Below are positions 21,218 to 31,270 of a DNA stretch of 64,000 bases, piece by piece. Source of the DNA: Microdochium bolleyi (lineage: Eukaryota > Ascomycota > Sordariomycetes > Xylariales > Microdochiaceae); contig KQ964249.1 in assembly GCA_001566295.1 (NCBI GenBank), positions 2,666,001 to 2,730,000 on the forward strand, written 5' to 3'. Below the pieces are notes generated by a model. That model saw only the letters and a list, made by a program, of their open reading frames with translations. It was not told where the DNA came from and ran no database searches. Position 1 is the stretch's first letter. Each line of letters opens with the position of its first letter. Made by a program: the position numbers and the translations under genes.

Positions 21218-24200
21218 TCACCACCGAGCGCGACCTTTTCCTTTCCACGGAGCGGAACCTTCAAGCGAGGGAAAGTCCTTCTCCTGGTGGTGGGGGTCGG
21301 CAATCGCCGCGGCAATGCTTGCTTGACGGCTCTCCTCCTCCGCTAGGCTCAGGGCGAGCACGCGCTGGAGTTCCTCGTCCTCGTCTTCCGCAGTGTTGGC
21401 CGTGCGTGCAGGTGGCGAGGACGACAACGACTGGTTCCGTGGGCTTGCGGCGGTTGCCCAATACGCTGAGCCGAGCACAGGGGTATGACTCTCGGGAGGT
21501 GTCGCCCGTGGCCAGGCTGGGCTCTTGCCTTTCCTGTCTTTGTACACGATTGAGTACTCGAACCCACCCGGGCTTTGTTCAGGAGGCGAATGTGCAGAAT
21601 CGCTCATTGAAGACTCGAGAAGCGATAGTCGCAAGGCGGTCTGGATCTGCAGCTCATAATCGTCTTCGCCGGCGTTCGGGGGTGGCACATCCTTGCTCGA
21701 ACCTGCGACGTTCGCATTGCGACCTGTGATGCTCGGCTCAGGAGTGAGCGTGTCAAAGCTGCCAGTAGTCGATGTCGTGTCAAAGTCCGCAGTGGAGCCT
21801 GTGTCGCTCGCGCTGGCCCGGCGCTGCTCTTCAGCCAGCAAGGACTCTTGCGAGACCATCTCTGCGTACTGGAGGGCCTCCTCTTCCGTCAGGTCTGCCA
21901 AGCCTACACCAAACCGTGCCTTGAGGCGTGCATGCTCTCTGGCGTTCATCTCTTGCTCATCACGCAGCTCTTCGGTTTCCGCTGCTATATAGCCCTTGAC
22001 GCCGCCGCCGTGACGGCGCCCTGTAACGCGCCCATTGATGTCTGAGTGCCGGACCCGGCGCTTACGCCGGCTAGTCTGGCTAGAAGAGCTATAAGACCAG
22101 TAGCGCACAAAGGTACCGAACGAAACAATGCCCTGAAGAATGGTCGAGTCGGGATCGAGGAAGATCGCGCCTACCGAGTAGTACAAAGATTGGCGGAGTG
22201 CTGGGATATGTACCATAGTCTGACGGGGTAGGCGGGCTACGGAGCGCGAGTTGAGGGTTCGCACAGGCTCCAGAGTCGAGGCGAGGGGATCCCAGGCTTG
22301 GACAAGTCCATCGTTGCCGCCATGAACCACATACAGCGAGGTCAAGGCTAGCGCGGAGATCTCGGGCGACTCAGTCTGGATGACACGGAGCGGTGATATT
22401 CCGGCGCTCGCAAATCCCTGACGCATGTTCCAGATGAGCACTCGGCCAGTATTGGTGCCCAGAGCGACCAGTCGCGCCCTCCTGCCAGGAACGTCGGAGG
22501 TCGACTGGCCACTTGGTGTCGCAGGCACACTAGATGGTGTGGACAGCTCACGGGACGAGTCTTCGCTCATCGTCGCGACTGCAACAGATGAATTGTCCAT
22601 CGCGGAAGTCGTGATCGCTTCATTCGCCAGGTTCTTTGCAGTGAAAAAAGTAACCTGCCAATCGTCCAAAACAAGGCTCGGATGTGGGATGAGCTCTGTA
22701 ATTGATTCTGCTTTCTCGAGCGGTTTCGTTGCCTTTGACTTGAACGGGACAGCCCCGGGCGTTTGACCACCAAAGATGGACATCTCTGGCGCAATCGACG
22801 GAGCTGCCTCATCCATGGCAGCTTGGAAGGGCTCTCTCCTGGGAGGAGCCTGACTGGTAGCAGCTCTGCAATAACGGCTGATCCTCGGCTCCTCGCCGTC
22901 ATCAAGACCACAGCAGACGACCATAATGCTCTCCCCAGTACCAGTGCCGTTGTCACTGGCAAAATCGACCTCCAGCCGGCGGCGCATATCCCAGCCATAA
23001 CACACTTTGCGGAAGTGCGCAGGCTTGTACCGTAGAAAACGCTCAATCTCGCGGGCTTCCGCTGCCATTTGGTCTTTAGTCAACCCAAGGTCATTGGAAG
23101 GCGACCTAGGTGAATAAGTGCCGCGCACGGCATTCTTCCCCATCTCATCCGGTCGTGCTTCACGACGAGTCTCTTCGATCAAGTGCCAGTATGTCGTGCG
23201 GCCGGCGAGCCAGGCAAGCTTGGTGCTGTCGTCAGTCTTGGCCTTGTTCGCGGGCGGCAGTGGTGGTTGATTCAAGTAAAATACTTCACCAAGAGCATTC
23301 AACGCAACCGCCCAAACGCGACGGCTGCTCCTGCGCTTCAATGTGTATTCATCATCAACCTTGAGTCCAATGATAGGCACACCAGGACTAAGGACCCATC
23401 GTGCGCTGATCTCCCCCGTCGCATACCGCGGACCGGTTGCATCATAGCCTAACGCGTAAGCCGTCACTACGCCGAGCGTAGAACCTGCCATTATCCCAAC
23501 CATTGAGCTTGTTGAAAGAGGCACCGAAGACGACTTGGCGATCCAGACTGACGATATCCCTTCGGAAAGCTCGGGGATCTTCGGGATGTCGCTGTGAGCA
23601 TTGCTGATTTCCGGATCATGGTCCAGGTATTTCCCACGGTACTCGGTGCTCGGCCGAAAATGGACACGACCGCCGGGGAAGCCTTCGCCGCCAATGATAC
23701 CATACGGATGACTGACATCCATGACATTAGGGACAGCGGCAGGCCCCTCGCCAACCCCGTATGGCAGCAGATGGGGCACGACCTCGTTGAACTGTGTGAA
23801 GCCAAATGGGTCGTCTAGGCCCCATTTCTCGACTTTGCCATTCGTCGGGTCACTTGCGCTGCCGACGCAGAAGTCGGAGGTACCATGGACCACGCGGGGC
23901 GACTTCTTGCCGTTTGACGTGAAGGAGCCGTGTATATGGGTGACCATCGAAGGTAATCTGGTGTTATACGTAAGTACCGCACTACCCTTCTTTGTAGTCA
24001 CGCTGGAACGCGATGAGGTGCCAATGCCGGCGCCGGGCTTGCCACGGGCAAGACTCCGGAGAAGTCGAGTTCGTGACAGATATTCGCTGCGCCACGAGGC
24101 TTGCGGTGTCAGACGCGTGAAATGGCGAACTTCGGACCGCAAGAGGTCATCTTCGGTTTCATCCCATGCCTTGGTGGCAGATGAGAGCTCGACTCCCGCC

Positions 24201-24833
24201 GCATCTTGTCCCGGGAAAAACCGCTGGAAGGCCATTCGCCAAGCATGCGGCGATGTCACCAGCGAGTAGAATCGCTTCGAGACGAGAGCCATCGAGGCAT
24301 GGGAGTCCGGGTGAAGATGGGACAAGATATGAGTGAGGATCTCTACCACGCCAAGGTGTTAGTCTTGAGACCCTCCTATGAGCGCAAGAGCGGGAAGATG
24401 TTGACAAACCATTTGGGAAGTCAGACAGCAGCATGCCTGCTAAGGGGCTGTCGGACCGCTTGATGACCTTGAACCCTGGGGCTGGAGGTGCCACGGACGG
24501 CGTCAGAGCATTCTCATACTCGGCAATTCGCTGACCAGGAAGTTTAGGCCGATCTTGATTGCTGTAATCTTCAGCGGTGCTCAATCGTCGCAGACGGTCT
24601 CCAAGAGCAGCAGCATCGACCCCATCGTCGACGAGAGCGATGCCGGGTTCGACCTGGACATGTCGCGACCGCGTACCGAGCCCTTGAGCTGGTTGCTGCT
24701 GATGCCGCAGGTCGAGGTGGCCATGATCGGCCGCATCGCTTGGACGGAGGCCATGTTGGAGAACGGTGGTCTGGGTCGAGGAGGTGATTGTATGCTGAAT
24801 ATCGTTGGAGACCTCAGAGAGCCCGTGTTGCAT
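21218..24833 (-). CDS. Ufo1-like F-box protein with WD-type repeats and C-terminal UIMs
   Basis: Exon 1 ends at 24410 and exon 2 runs 24342-21218 (1,042 codons including stop). Splicing at GTTTGT...GTAG recreates the F-box start FPNEILTHILSHLHPDS. The middle carries beta-propeller-like segments, for example RVLIWNMRQG and VQAWDPLAST. The C terminus has at least two ubiquitin-interacting motifs (LQIQTALRLSLLESS and DEELQRVLALSLAEEE). F-box, propeller and terminal UIMs together match yeast Ufo1, an SCF receptor for Ho endonuclease that is itself turned over through its UIMs. The N terminus is uncertain. The in-frame ATG at 24833 gives about 1,182 residues, an ATG at 24434 would start just before the F-box, and the RRLSTAEDY region between looks coding. 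Confidence 0.82.
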
Positions 24834-25652
24834 GTAGTAGGATTGAGAGAGTCGGCGGAGGGCAGAAGAGGCGACTGTGTGCGGTGTTCGGCAGCACAGT
24901 CTTGTCGGGCAGGCAGGAGAGTCGGAGTCGTGACGTCGAACAAAAGCGCGAAATTGCCGGCCTTGGCTCAGGAGGATGCGTGCTTGGGGCTGGTAGGAGA
25001 TATAATACCAGGTCGTATCTATGCTCGTGCTCGTGTGTGTGCTTGCTGTGCTCGTTTCATCCGCGGTGGGAAGACCAAATGTGCAGATGTTTCTGTTCAA
25101 GATCTAGCTCGGGAGGAGAGCGCGAGGTGGGAGGCGACAAAGAAGCACCTGCGATAAAACCGGGGCCGGGCAGTCAGTCATCGTCACTAACCGCTTAAGG
25201 TTTACGGATGCCCACTACTACGTTGGCCGTACGGTTCTTACTCGGTTGGCAGTACTCAAATCGCTTGGACAAGCCGGCTCGCCTCTGCACCTCTGTGCTT
25301 CTGCACCTTTACACGTTACACCTCTGGATGAACGGAAGCTGGCCAGACGACCTGGCCTGGGAGATACAGAGCTTCTTCTATATAGGCTTCGAGGGGAGTG
25401 CGCACATATAGGGAGACACGGCCAGCCTGGTGAAAAGTACACTGCCAACGCAGTTACCCCCTCCCCTCTCAACAACAACATCAACTTTTGCACGATCCAT
25501 CCCCTAGGCCAGTCATGACATTGAAACACAGTGATTCGAACTTCATGACTTGAGAAGCACTTACCAATTTAGTGTCTGCAATCTGTGACCAGGGTTCACA
25601 GGCTAAGATGATCTCGTTCCCCACGTCTCTGCAAGGATGCAAATGCACCTGG
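24834..25652. other. Intergenic between the F-box and MFS genes
   Basis: Upstream of the F-box gene and downstream of the MFS gene; both are on the minus strand. It probably holds the F-box promoter and leader and the MFS 3' UTR. No further gene is seen. Confidence 0.4.
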
Positions 25653-27815
25653 CTACAACATATATTTGAATGATGCCCGCTCACGGTCACGCATAAGAGT
25701 CGTACGCTCCAACGACTCGACCAGGCTCTCCGCCTCGCCTGCAAAATTGTCCAGAGCCACATAATCTGCGGTATCGCCCTCCCCAGAGGCGTTCCTCCGG
25801 TTCTGCCAGGCGAGCACAAACCTCAGGATCAGTGCCAGCACGGCAACTCCAAGCATGGCGGCGGCACACGCCCGCATCCCGTGCTCAAAGAACGGGCCGT
25901 CGCTCTTGGGATACAGGCGCGTTCCGACAATCGGGCCGCACTGGCCAACGACCTGGAGCAGGGCGAAGCCGCCGCCGCGCTGGCTCTCGGACTCCTGGTT
26001 GTTGATTGACCACGCCAGCGTCAGGACTACCACGTTGAAGAACCCCATGGCCGCTGGGTAGACGGCCAGGTACCTCACCGTGTGTCCCAGGCTCAGTGGC
26101 CTGGCGAGCGCCAGCACGCTGTAGCCAGCCGCCGAGCACAGGGCGTGGAAGATGACGAAGCCTGCGCGGCTCTTCGATCTGTCAGATAGCCAGGCCGTGA
26201 TGTACACAGTGATGAAGGCGACGAGGTAGGGCGGTGCTGAGAATGCCTGAGCCTCGAGCCGAGTGTAGCCCATCTCCTTCAGGACTGTTGGCAGGAATAC
26301 TGGCAAAGACGCATAGGCCATGTTTGTAAGGAAGAACATGAAAGCCATGACCCATGCCTTATAGTCTGCAAATACCAGCAGCAGCTCCCGCAACCTCAGC
26401 CCAGAGGCTTGCCGCTCGCCGTGCATCTTCTCCCTGAGCTGCGTGGGACTGGACATCGTCTTCTCATGCCGGAGCCTCAAGCGAGCCACCTTCTTCTCGC
26501 GCGGTGTCAGGTACGAAGCCGAGCTTGGCGTGTCCGGTATGACGGACCAGGCGAAAGTCGCAACAATCACTGAAGGGAATCCTTCAATAAGAAACAGGAG
26601 ACGCCACGGGGCGATGGGCCCTGCTTCGCCGATTCGGAGGATTAGCCACGCCAACGAAGACGCAAACGTCGTGGCTAATGGAGCAGCTGAAGAAGCAAAA
26701 TGATATCAGCATTGAAATGATTAGGCTTTCAGAACGGCCATGCATTCACGAGGCTTACCTGAGATGAACATTGCTGTACGATATGCGAGCTCATGTCTCC
26801 TTATTTGTTGTGATTACGGTCAGAATTCATTAGAAAGCTCTATATGTGCCTTGAGCCAAGAGAGGCTACCGAGGAGTAGCGACTCACTTGTAGAAGAACG
26901 ACAGGTAGAATGGCACTCCTGTAAAGGCCGCCTCTCCGATACCAAGCAAAGTTCGTAGAAAGATGAGAACCGGGTAGGAAGTGGCAATAGACTGCAGTGA
27001 CGCTATGATACCCCTGAGTGACGCGATCGCCGATTTCATGTCAGCTCAGACAGAGGTGGCAAGATTCCGCTCGAACTCGGGATCATGTGAGGCATTGGCC
27101 AACTTACCACGACAAGATAACAGCTGAGACGTAGATATGCGCAGGCACAAGTCTCCAGAGTAGCGACATCCACTCGAACGCGATGTATGAAATGTAGAAA
27201 GCCGTCAACGACCAGTCATACCACTCATCGCGCGGAGGTGAGCTTTGTAGGTCCTCCTCCATGCCCGCGATGCGCGCATTGCCAATATCTGTTCACGAGA
27301 CGCGTTAAAAAGAGTAAGTGCTGGCGATCCTCTAGGATTTTGAGACGAGTCACCACTGGTTCAGGGATACCTCCTGGCGCATAAAAGTCCGCTGGGCAAA
27401 GGAGACGTCGAGAATGTGGCAACTTACTAGACCTGTCCAAGAATGACAGCATATAGCACAGGCTCAGGAACAGCACGAGCCGGCGGTCAAACTTGCGCAC
27501 CACGGCCCTCTCCTCGTCGGGCGAGTACAGCTGGAAGCTCGCTACGCTCGCCGAGATACTGTGGCGGGAAGACCTCCCTCTGCCAGCATCGAGCTCATCT
27601 ATCTGCGGATGATGACGGCGATGTCGGTGTGACCCGCGTTCAATCTCGTTGCTGTCGTCCTCGTCCTCGTCGTCGAGTATGTCATGACCATCGCCGGCGT
27701 CATCGTCATCAACATCGCGGTCGGGCTCGATACAGCGTGCAGGTAGTGATGCCGATGACGGTGCCGCCGCGCCGCCCTCCCGGCGGTCGTGCAGCTCATA
27801 CCACGCGTCTCCCAT
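25653..27815 (-). CDS. MFS transporter, anion:cation symporter (Dal5/Tna1-like) family
   Basis: Five exons, 27815-27428, 27288-27108, 27013-26888, 26799-26759 and 25653-26686, give 589 residues with all junctions in frame. A cytosolic N terminus of about 110 residues, rich in Asp, His and Arg, precedes the first helix at LVLFLSLCYMLSFLDRSNIGNARIAG, the typical ACS opening (given in two parts: LVLFLSLCYMLSFLD, then RSNIGNARIAG). The signature around LRTLLGIGEAAF and FYKRHELAYRT is characteristic of fungal ACS carriers, as is the later WLSDRSKSR loop. About twelve membrane segments are visible. Relatives import allantoate, nicotinate, pantothenate and other organic anions by proton symport; the substrate here cannot be read from sequence. 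The fourth exon is only 41 bases. Confidence 0.9.
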
Positions 27816-29062
27816 ACTATCCTTCCCAACCTCTCTCGACGGAGCTGTCTGTGCTCCAGATTGGGATCTGCAGGATCGTGTCGGCCGTGTTGCTAACTCC
27901 TATTTGCACAATTATCTTGTCGTTCTGTGTTCCGCCGCAATGCAATGATGCATCACTGTGACGCACTTTACCGCACGTGAAGGCGAGGGACGTTGCTGTG
28001 GTAGTGGAGTTTCAATAACAGCTCGGGGGAGCTTGACAGCTCCAGGTTTAGCTCGGCCTTGTCGGTAGTGCAAGCGTGCCGCCTGCCGGTGGACGAATCA
28101 CGGATCCTCATGCGAGTCGGCACTTGGAGCTCCTAACCATGGACATGTTCGTTTCACGACAGCTGGTTATTCTTCGCCAGAGCAATCAGAACAGGAGGTG
28201 AAGCGCCAGCGAGGCGCCTGATGAAGCAAGCATGCAGCACAACGTAGCAAATGTCCGTGAGCAGACGTCCGAATCGCGTCTATGTCACGCCTCACAGGGC
28301 TCACGAAACAGAGCAAGTGCTCACGAGGGGCTACGAACACCGTGTTTCTTTCGTATGTGCTTGCGAGATTATGTAGGGCAGTCATGCCAGACGTGCCGAT
28401 GCCGCCAGGACGGCAGCGGAAGGACGCCCTTGGATGACTGCCCGTATCTACTTATCTCTCAGGGAGAGACGGAACCCAGTTATGTACAAAGTAAGGACAA
28501 GGCACGCCATGGATAGCGCAGGGTCTCTGTGAGATCGAGCGGCTCTCACCAGTCGGCAGTCACCCTCGGATCGCCTTCTCACTACTCGTCATCCTCGCTG
28601 GTGCTGCGTCCTCCACGGCACCCTTCCGCACTCCGTCTCGCGCCTCATCCTCCTCTACTCGACCAGATTGTACAACCCAGATACGGATAAATAAAAGCAT
28701 TAGATCATAATCTCCCCGGGCATGAGATTCACGACCAGCAAAAGGTGGGCCGGGACCTGTGGCCATGCCGAGGACCTGTCAAAGAAAAATGTGCGGTGGT
28801 AGCTAAGTGGTGGCAGAGCATGACCGTTCGAATAAGAAGGTGAAGAACGAGATGCGCCCGAGCGATTCTCATTGTCATGATTCCAATCGGACAGTCGCTC
28901 GTAGTGCTGTCTATATTGAGGAAAGCGAGCAGGGCTCCCCAAGAGGGTATCGCATGTAAACAGAATACTCAGGCGCGCGCGTCGTGATGTGCTGGCGATA
29001 TTTGTCCGTCATCTGCCCGATTGTCGACCAGGGATGAGCTCTTGACGATGTGCAGCAACATT
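27816..29062. other. Intergenic between the MFS and Msb2-like genes
   Basis: About 1.25 kb, upstream of the MFS start and downstream of the Msb2-like stop. A minus-strand frame at 28700-28942 opens with ATG but shows no motif and lies beyond the conserved Msb2 C terminus. I do not support it as a gene. Confidence 0.4.
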
Positions 29063-31270
29063 TCAGTTCCAGCCAAGAGAGTTCTCGGCAGCAACAGGAG
29101 CAGAGATGATGGCGGTGCGTGCAGAGTTGTTCCCGCCGCTACGGCCACTGCCCTGGCTGTGACGAGTGTTGCCTTGAACGCCGCCGTAGCCAGTGAAGTC
29201 CCTGCTGAGCAGCGCGCCACCCATCATCGCAGGGCTGCCGGCTTGGCGCATCTCCGCGTTAGAGGAGATTGAGCTGTTGCGCTTGTGACCCTGCCTCTTG
29301 CGCTTGTAACGGCGAGCGATGATAAACATGGCAGCACCATAGGCAGAGGCGACTGCAGCTGCGCCAACCGCAATGCCGGCAGTCTGCGCCTTCTGGGAGC
29401 CGCTAGTGTTATCGCCAGTGTTTCCGGAGCTGAACGGCTCGTTGTTGGACGAGCCGGTATCAGTGGGGAAGGGGCCGCCGTTGCCACCAGTTCCTGACGC
29501 ACCGCCGTAGAGAGAGCCGAGGATGATGTCAATGGCCGGGTTGATCTCTGCAGTCAGGTTGTAGACGATAGCTTGGGGATTGTTGTAGAGCTTCGAGGAA
29601 GGAGTCCTAACATCAACCTGCAGCTTGGCAATCTGGTCGGTGGGGTGGTAAACCAGGGCCTGCGACGTGATGTAACCGAGAGTGTTGATGGTGTCGTACG
29701 GCACGATACTGTGCATGACAGACTTAGACTTGTCAAAGCCACCAGCGAAGGCCAGCGCCTCGGGCAGATGCTGGAACAGCTGGGCTGCAGCCATGGGCTG
29801 GCCAACGAGGAACTGGTAGTTGACTCCATACTGGAAGGAGATTTGGATCAAGCTTGTCCCGTCAGGCTGCTGCGGGGCTTCATTGAAGGGAGACAGAGCC
29901 TGAGGCAGGTCGCTGGGGATGCCAGTAGCCGAAGTCGGCAGACCGCCGGTGCTCATAGTCGTGGTGGAAGGCTGTACAAGAATGGTGGTGGGAAGCCAAG
30001 ACTCAGAGTCAGTGATGGTGCCGGTCGGGGTGACGCTCGTGCCGGTAAAGGTCGGGGTCGACAGCGTGGTGGTTGGAGCCAATGTCGTCGGCGATGGTGT
30101 TGACAACGGAGGCTCGTCGGTGCTCGATACGGCGGTCGTGGCGTTACCAATAGGAGGCAGACTGATGCTGGCGGTAGGGGTAGTGACGGGCGGCAAAGTC
30201 TCGGAAGCTGTGGTCGAGTTTCCAGGAATGTTGGTGATCGGGGGAAGCGCGCTCGACGAAGGAACGGTGGCGGGCAGCGAGATGGATGGTGTCGAGACAA
30301 CGTCAGAAGACGTCGGCATAAGGCCTGACGAGGTCGGGACGATTGTGGGGATCGTGACAGAATCAGTCGGAGGGACAACGGTTGACGACTCGGTGCCGTT
30401 CACGATCGGAGTGGGCGTAGGCACAATCGTGGGGAGAAGCGACGTCAGGTTGATGCCACTGGAAGTCGAAACAGGCTCGCTAGTCGGCTCGGTCGTAGAC
30501 GCGCTCGTAGGGGTGAAGATAGTGGGCAGAAGCGTCGGCAACGTGATACCCAAGCTATCGCTGCTGGTAGCATTAGCATTGCCGGCAGTTGTCGAGACGG
30601 TGTTCGGCCCCTCGGTCGTTGTTGGCACCTCGGCCGAGGTGGTAGGAGTGAAGATCGTGGGCAGGAGTGTTGGGAGCGTAATGTCAAGAAGGCCGCTCGA
30701 GGTGCTGGTTCCGTTGACAGAGTCCGCAACAGAAGTGGAGGCAGTGGCGCTCGCTGTGGTAGAAGCCTCTGTCGTGGTCGTCGTGCCAAGGGTCGGAAGC
30801 AGAGTCAGGCCCGGGCCATCAGAAGAGGTCGAGGTTTCCGTCTCGGTCGCGGTGGTCGTTCCGGTTGTGGTGCTAGACGTGGTAGTCTCATCGCCGTTAA
30901 GGATGCTGGAAATGATATCGCCAAGGCCAGGCGACTCGGTCGAGGTCGGCGAGGCCGAAGACGACCGAGTCGGGGTGATCGTGACCCTGGTCGAGGTACT
31001 GGTGGTGTTGTTGTTGTCATTGCCAGTGGCCGTCGGGCTACCAATGATGGGATCAAGAATGTCCGAGGGAAGGACGAGGAGAGGGTTGCTGGGCTCCTCC
31101 TCGCTCGCGGTTGTCGAGGAACCGCCGCTGGTCGTGGCTGTGGTGGACGCGTTCGGGAACGTGAACTGACGGTTGACATGACGAGGGAAGTAGAACCTGG
31201 GTCTGATGTTCTCGGCCGCGAGAGAGCCAACCGTCAGAGCGGCAGCGACCATTAGCGAAGTAGAACGCAT
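29063..31270 (-). CDS. MSB2: Msb2-type signalling mucin
   Basis: A single exon of 735 residues. A signal peptide (1-19, MVAAALTVGSLAA core) leads into some 430 residues dominated by Ser, Thr and Pro, the mucin region. A conserved extracellular block follows, from about 475 to 600 (ISFQYGVNYQFLVGQ, SIVPYDTINTLGYITS, TPSSKLYNNPQAIV). It resembles the Hkr1-Msb2 homology domain. One membrane helix (about 630-652, AGIAVGAAAVASAYGAAMFII) and an 83-residue cytoplasmic tail starting RRYKRKR complete it; the end SAPVAAENSLGWN fits filamentous-fungal Msb2 proteins as I remember them. Msb2 acts with Sho1 and Cdc42 upstream of the Kss1/Pmk1 MAP kinase in surface sensing and invasive growth. The long open frame on the opposite strand is an artefact of Ser/Thr codon bias. 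Confidence 0.9.
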   Translation of the reverse strand: MRSTSLMVAAALTVGSLAAENIRPRFYFPRHVNRQFTFPNASTTATTSGGSSTTASEEEPSNPLLVLPSDILDPIIGSPTATGNDNNNTTSTSTRVTITPTRSSSASPTSTESPGLGDIISSILNGDETTTSSTTTGTTTATETETSTSSDGPGLTLLPTLGTTTTTEASTTASATASTSVADSVNGTSTSSGLLDITLPTLLPTIFTPTTSAEVPTTTEGPNTVSTTAGNANATSSDSLGITLPTLLPTIFTPTSASTTEPTSEPVSTSSGINLTSLLPTIVPTPTPIVNGTESSTVVPPTDSVTIPTIVPTSSGLMPTSSDVVSTPSISLPATVPSSSALPPITNIPGNSTTASETLPPVTTPTASISLPPIGNATTAVSSTDEPPLSTPSPTTLAPTTTLSTPTFTGTSVTPTGTITDSESWLPTTILVQPSTTTMSTGGLPTSATGIPSDLPQALSPFNEAPQQPDGTSLIQISFQYGVNYQFLVGQPMAAAQLFQHLPEALAFAGGFDKSKSVMHSIVPYDTINTLGYITSQALVYHPTDQIAKLQVDVRTPSSKLYNNPQAIVYNLTAEINPAIDIILGSLYGGASGTGGNGGPFPTDTGSSNNEPFSSGNTGDNTSGSQKAQTAGIAVGAAAVASAYGAAMFIIARRYKRKRQGHKRNSSISSNAEMRQAGSPAMMGGALLSRDFTGYGGVQGNTRHSQGSGRSGGNNSARTAIISAPVAAENSLGWN
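30421..30683. repeat. Divergent internal repeat in the mucin region
   Basis: Copies near 30510-30547 and 30645-30683 share most bases and encode LPTLLPTIFTPT-like segments. A shorter relative lies at 30421-30453 (LTSLLPTIVPTPT). They are amplified Ser/Thr/Pro modules inside the Msb2-like gene. Confidence 0.75.

Noticed and set aside
29919..31169. 416-codon open frame on the plus strand opposite the Msb2-like gene
   Set aside because: It is the antisense of Ser/Thr/Pro-rich mucin codons, giving a Val/Gly/Glu-rich translation without motifs.
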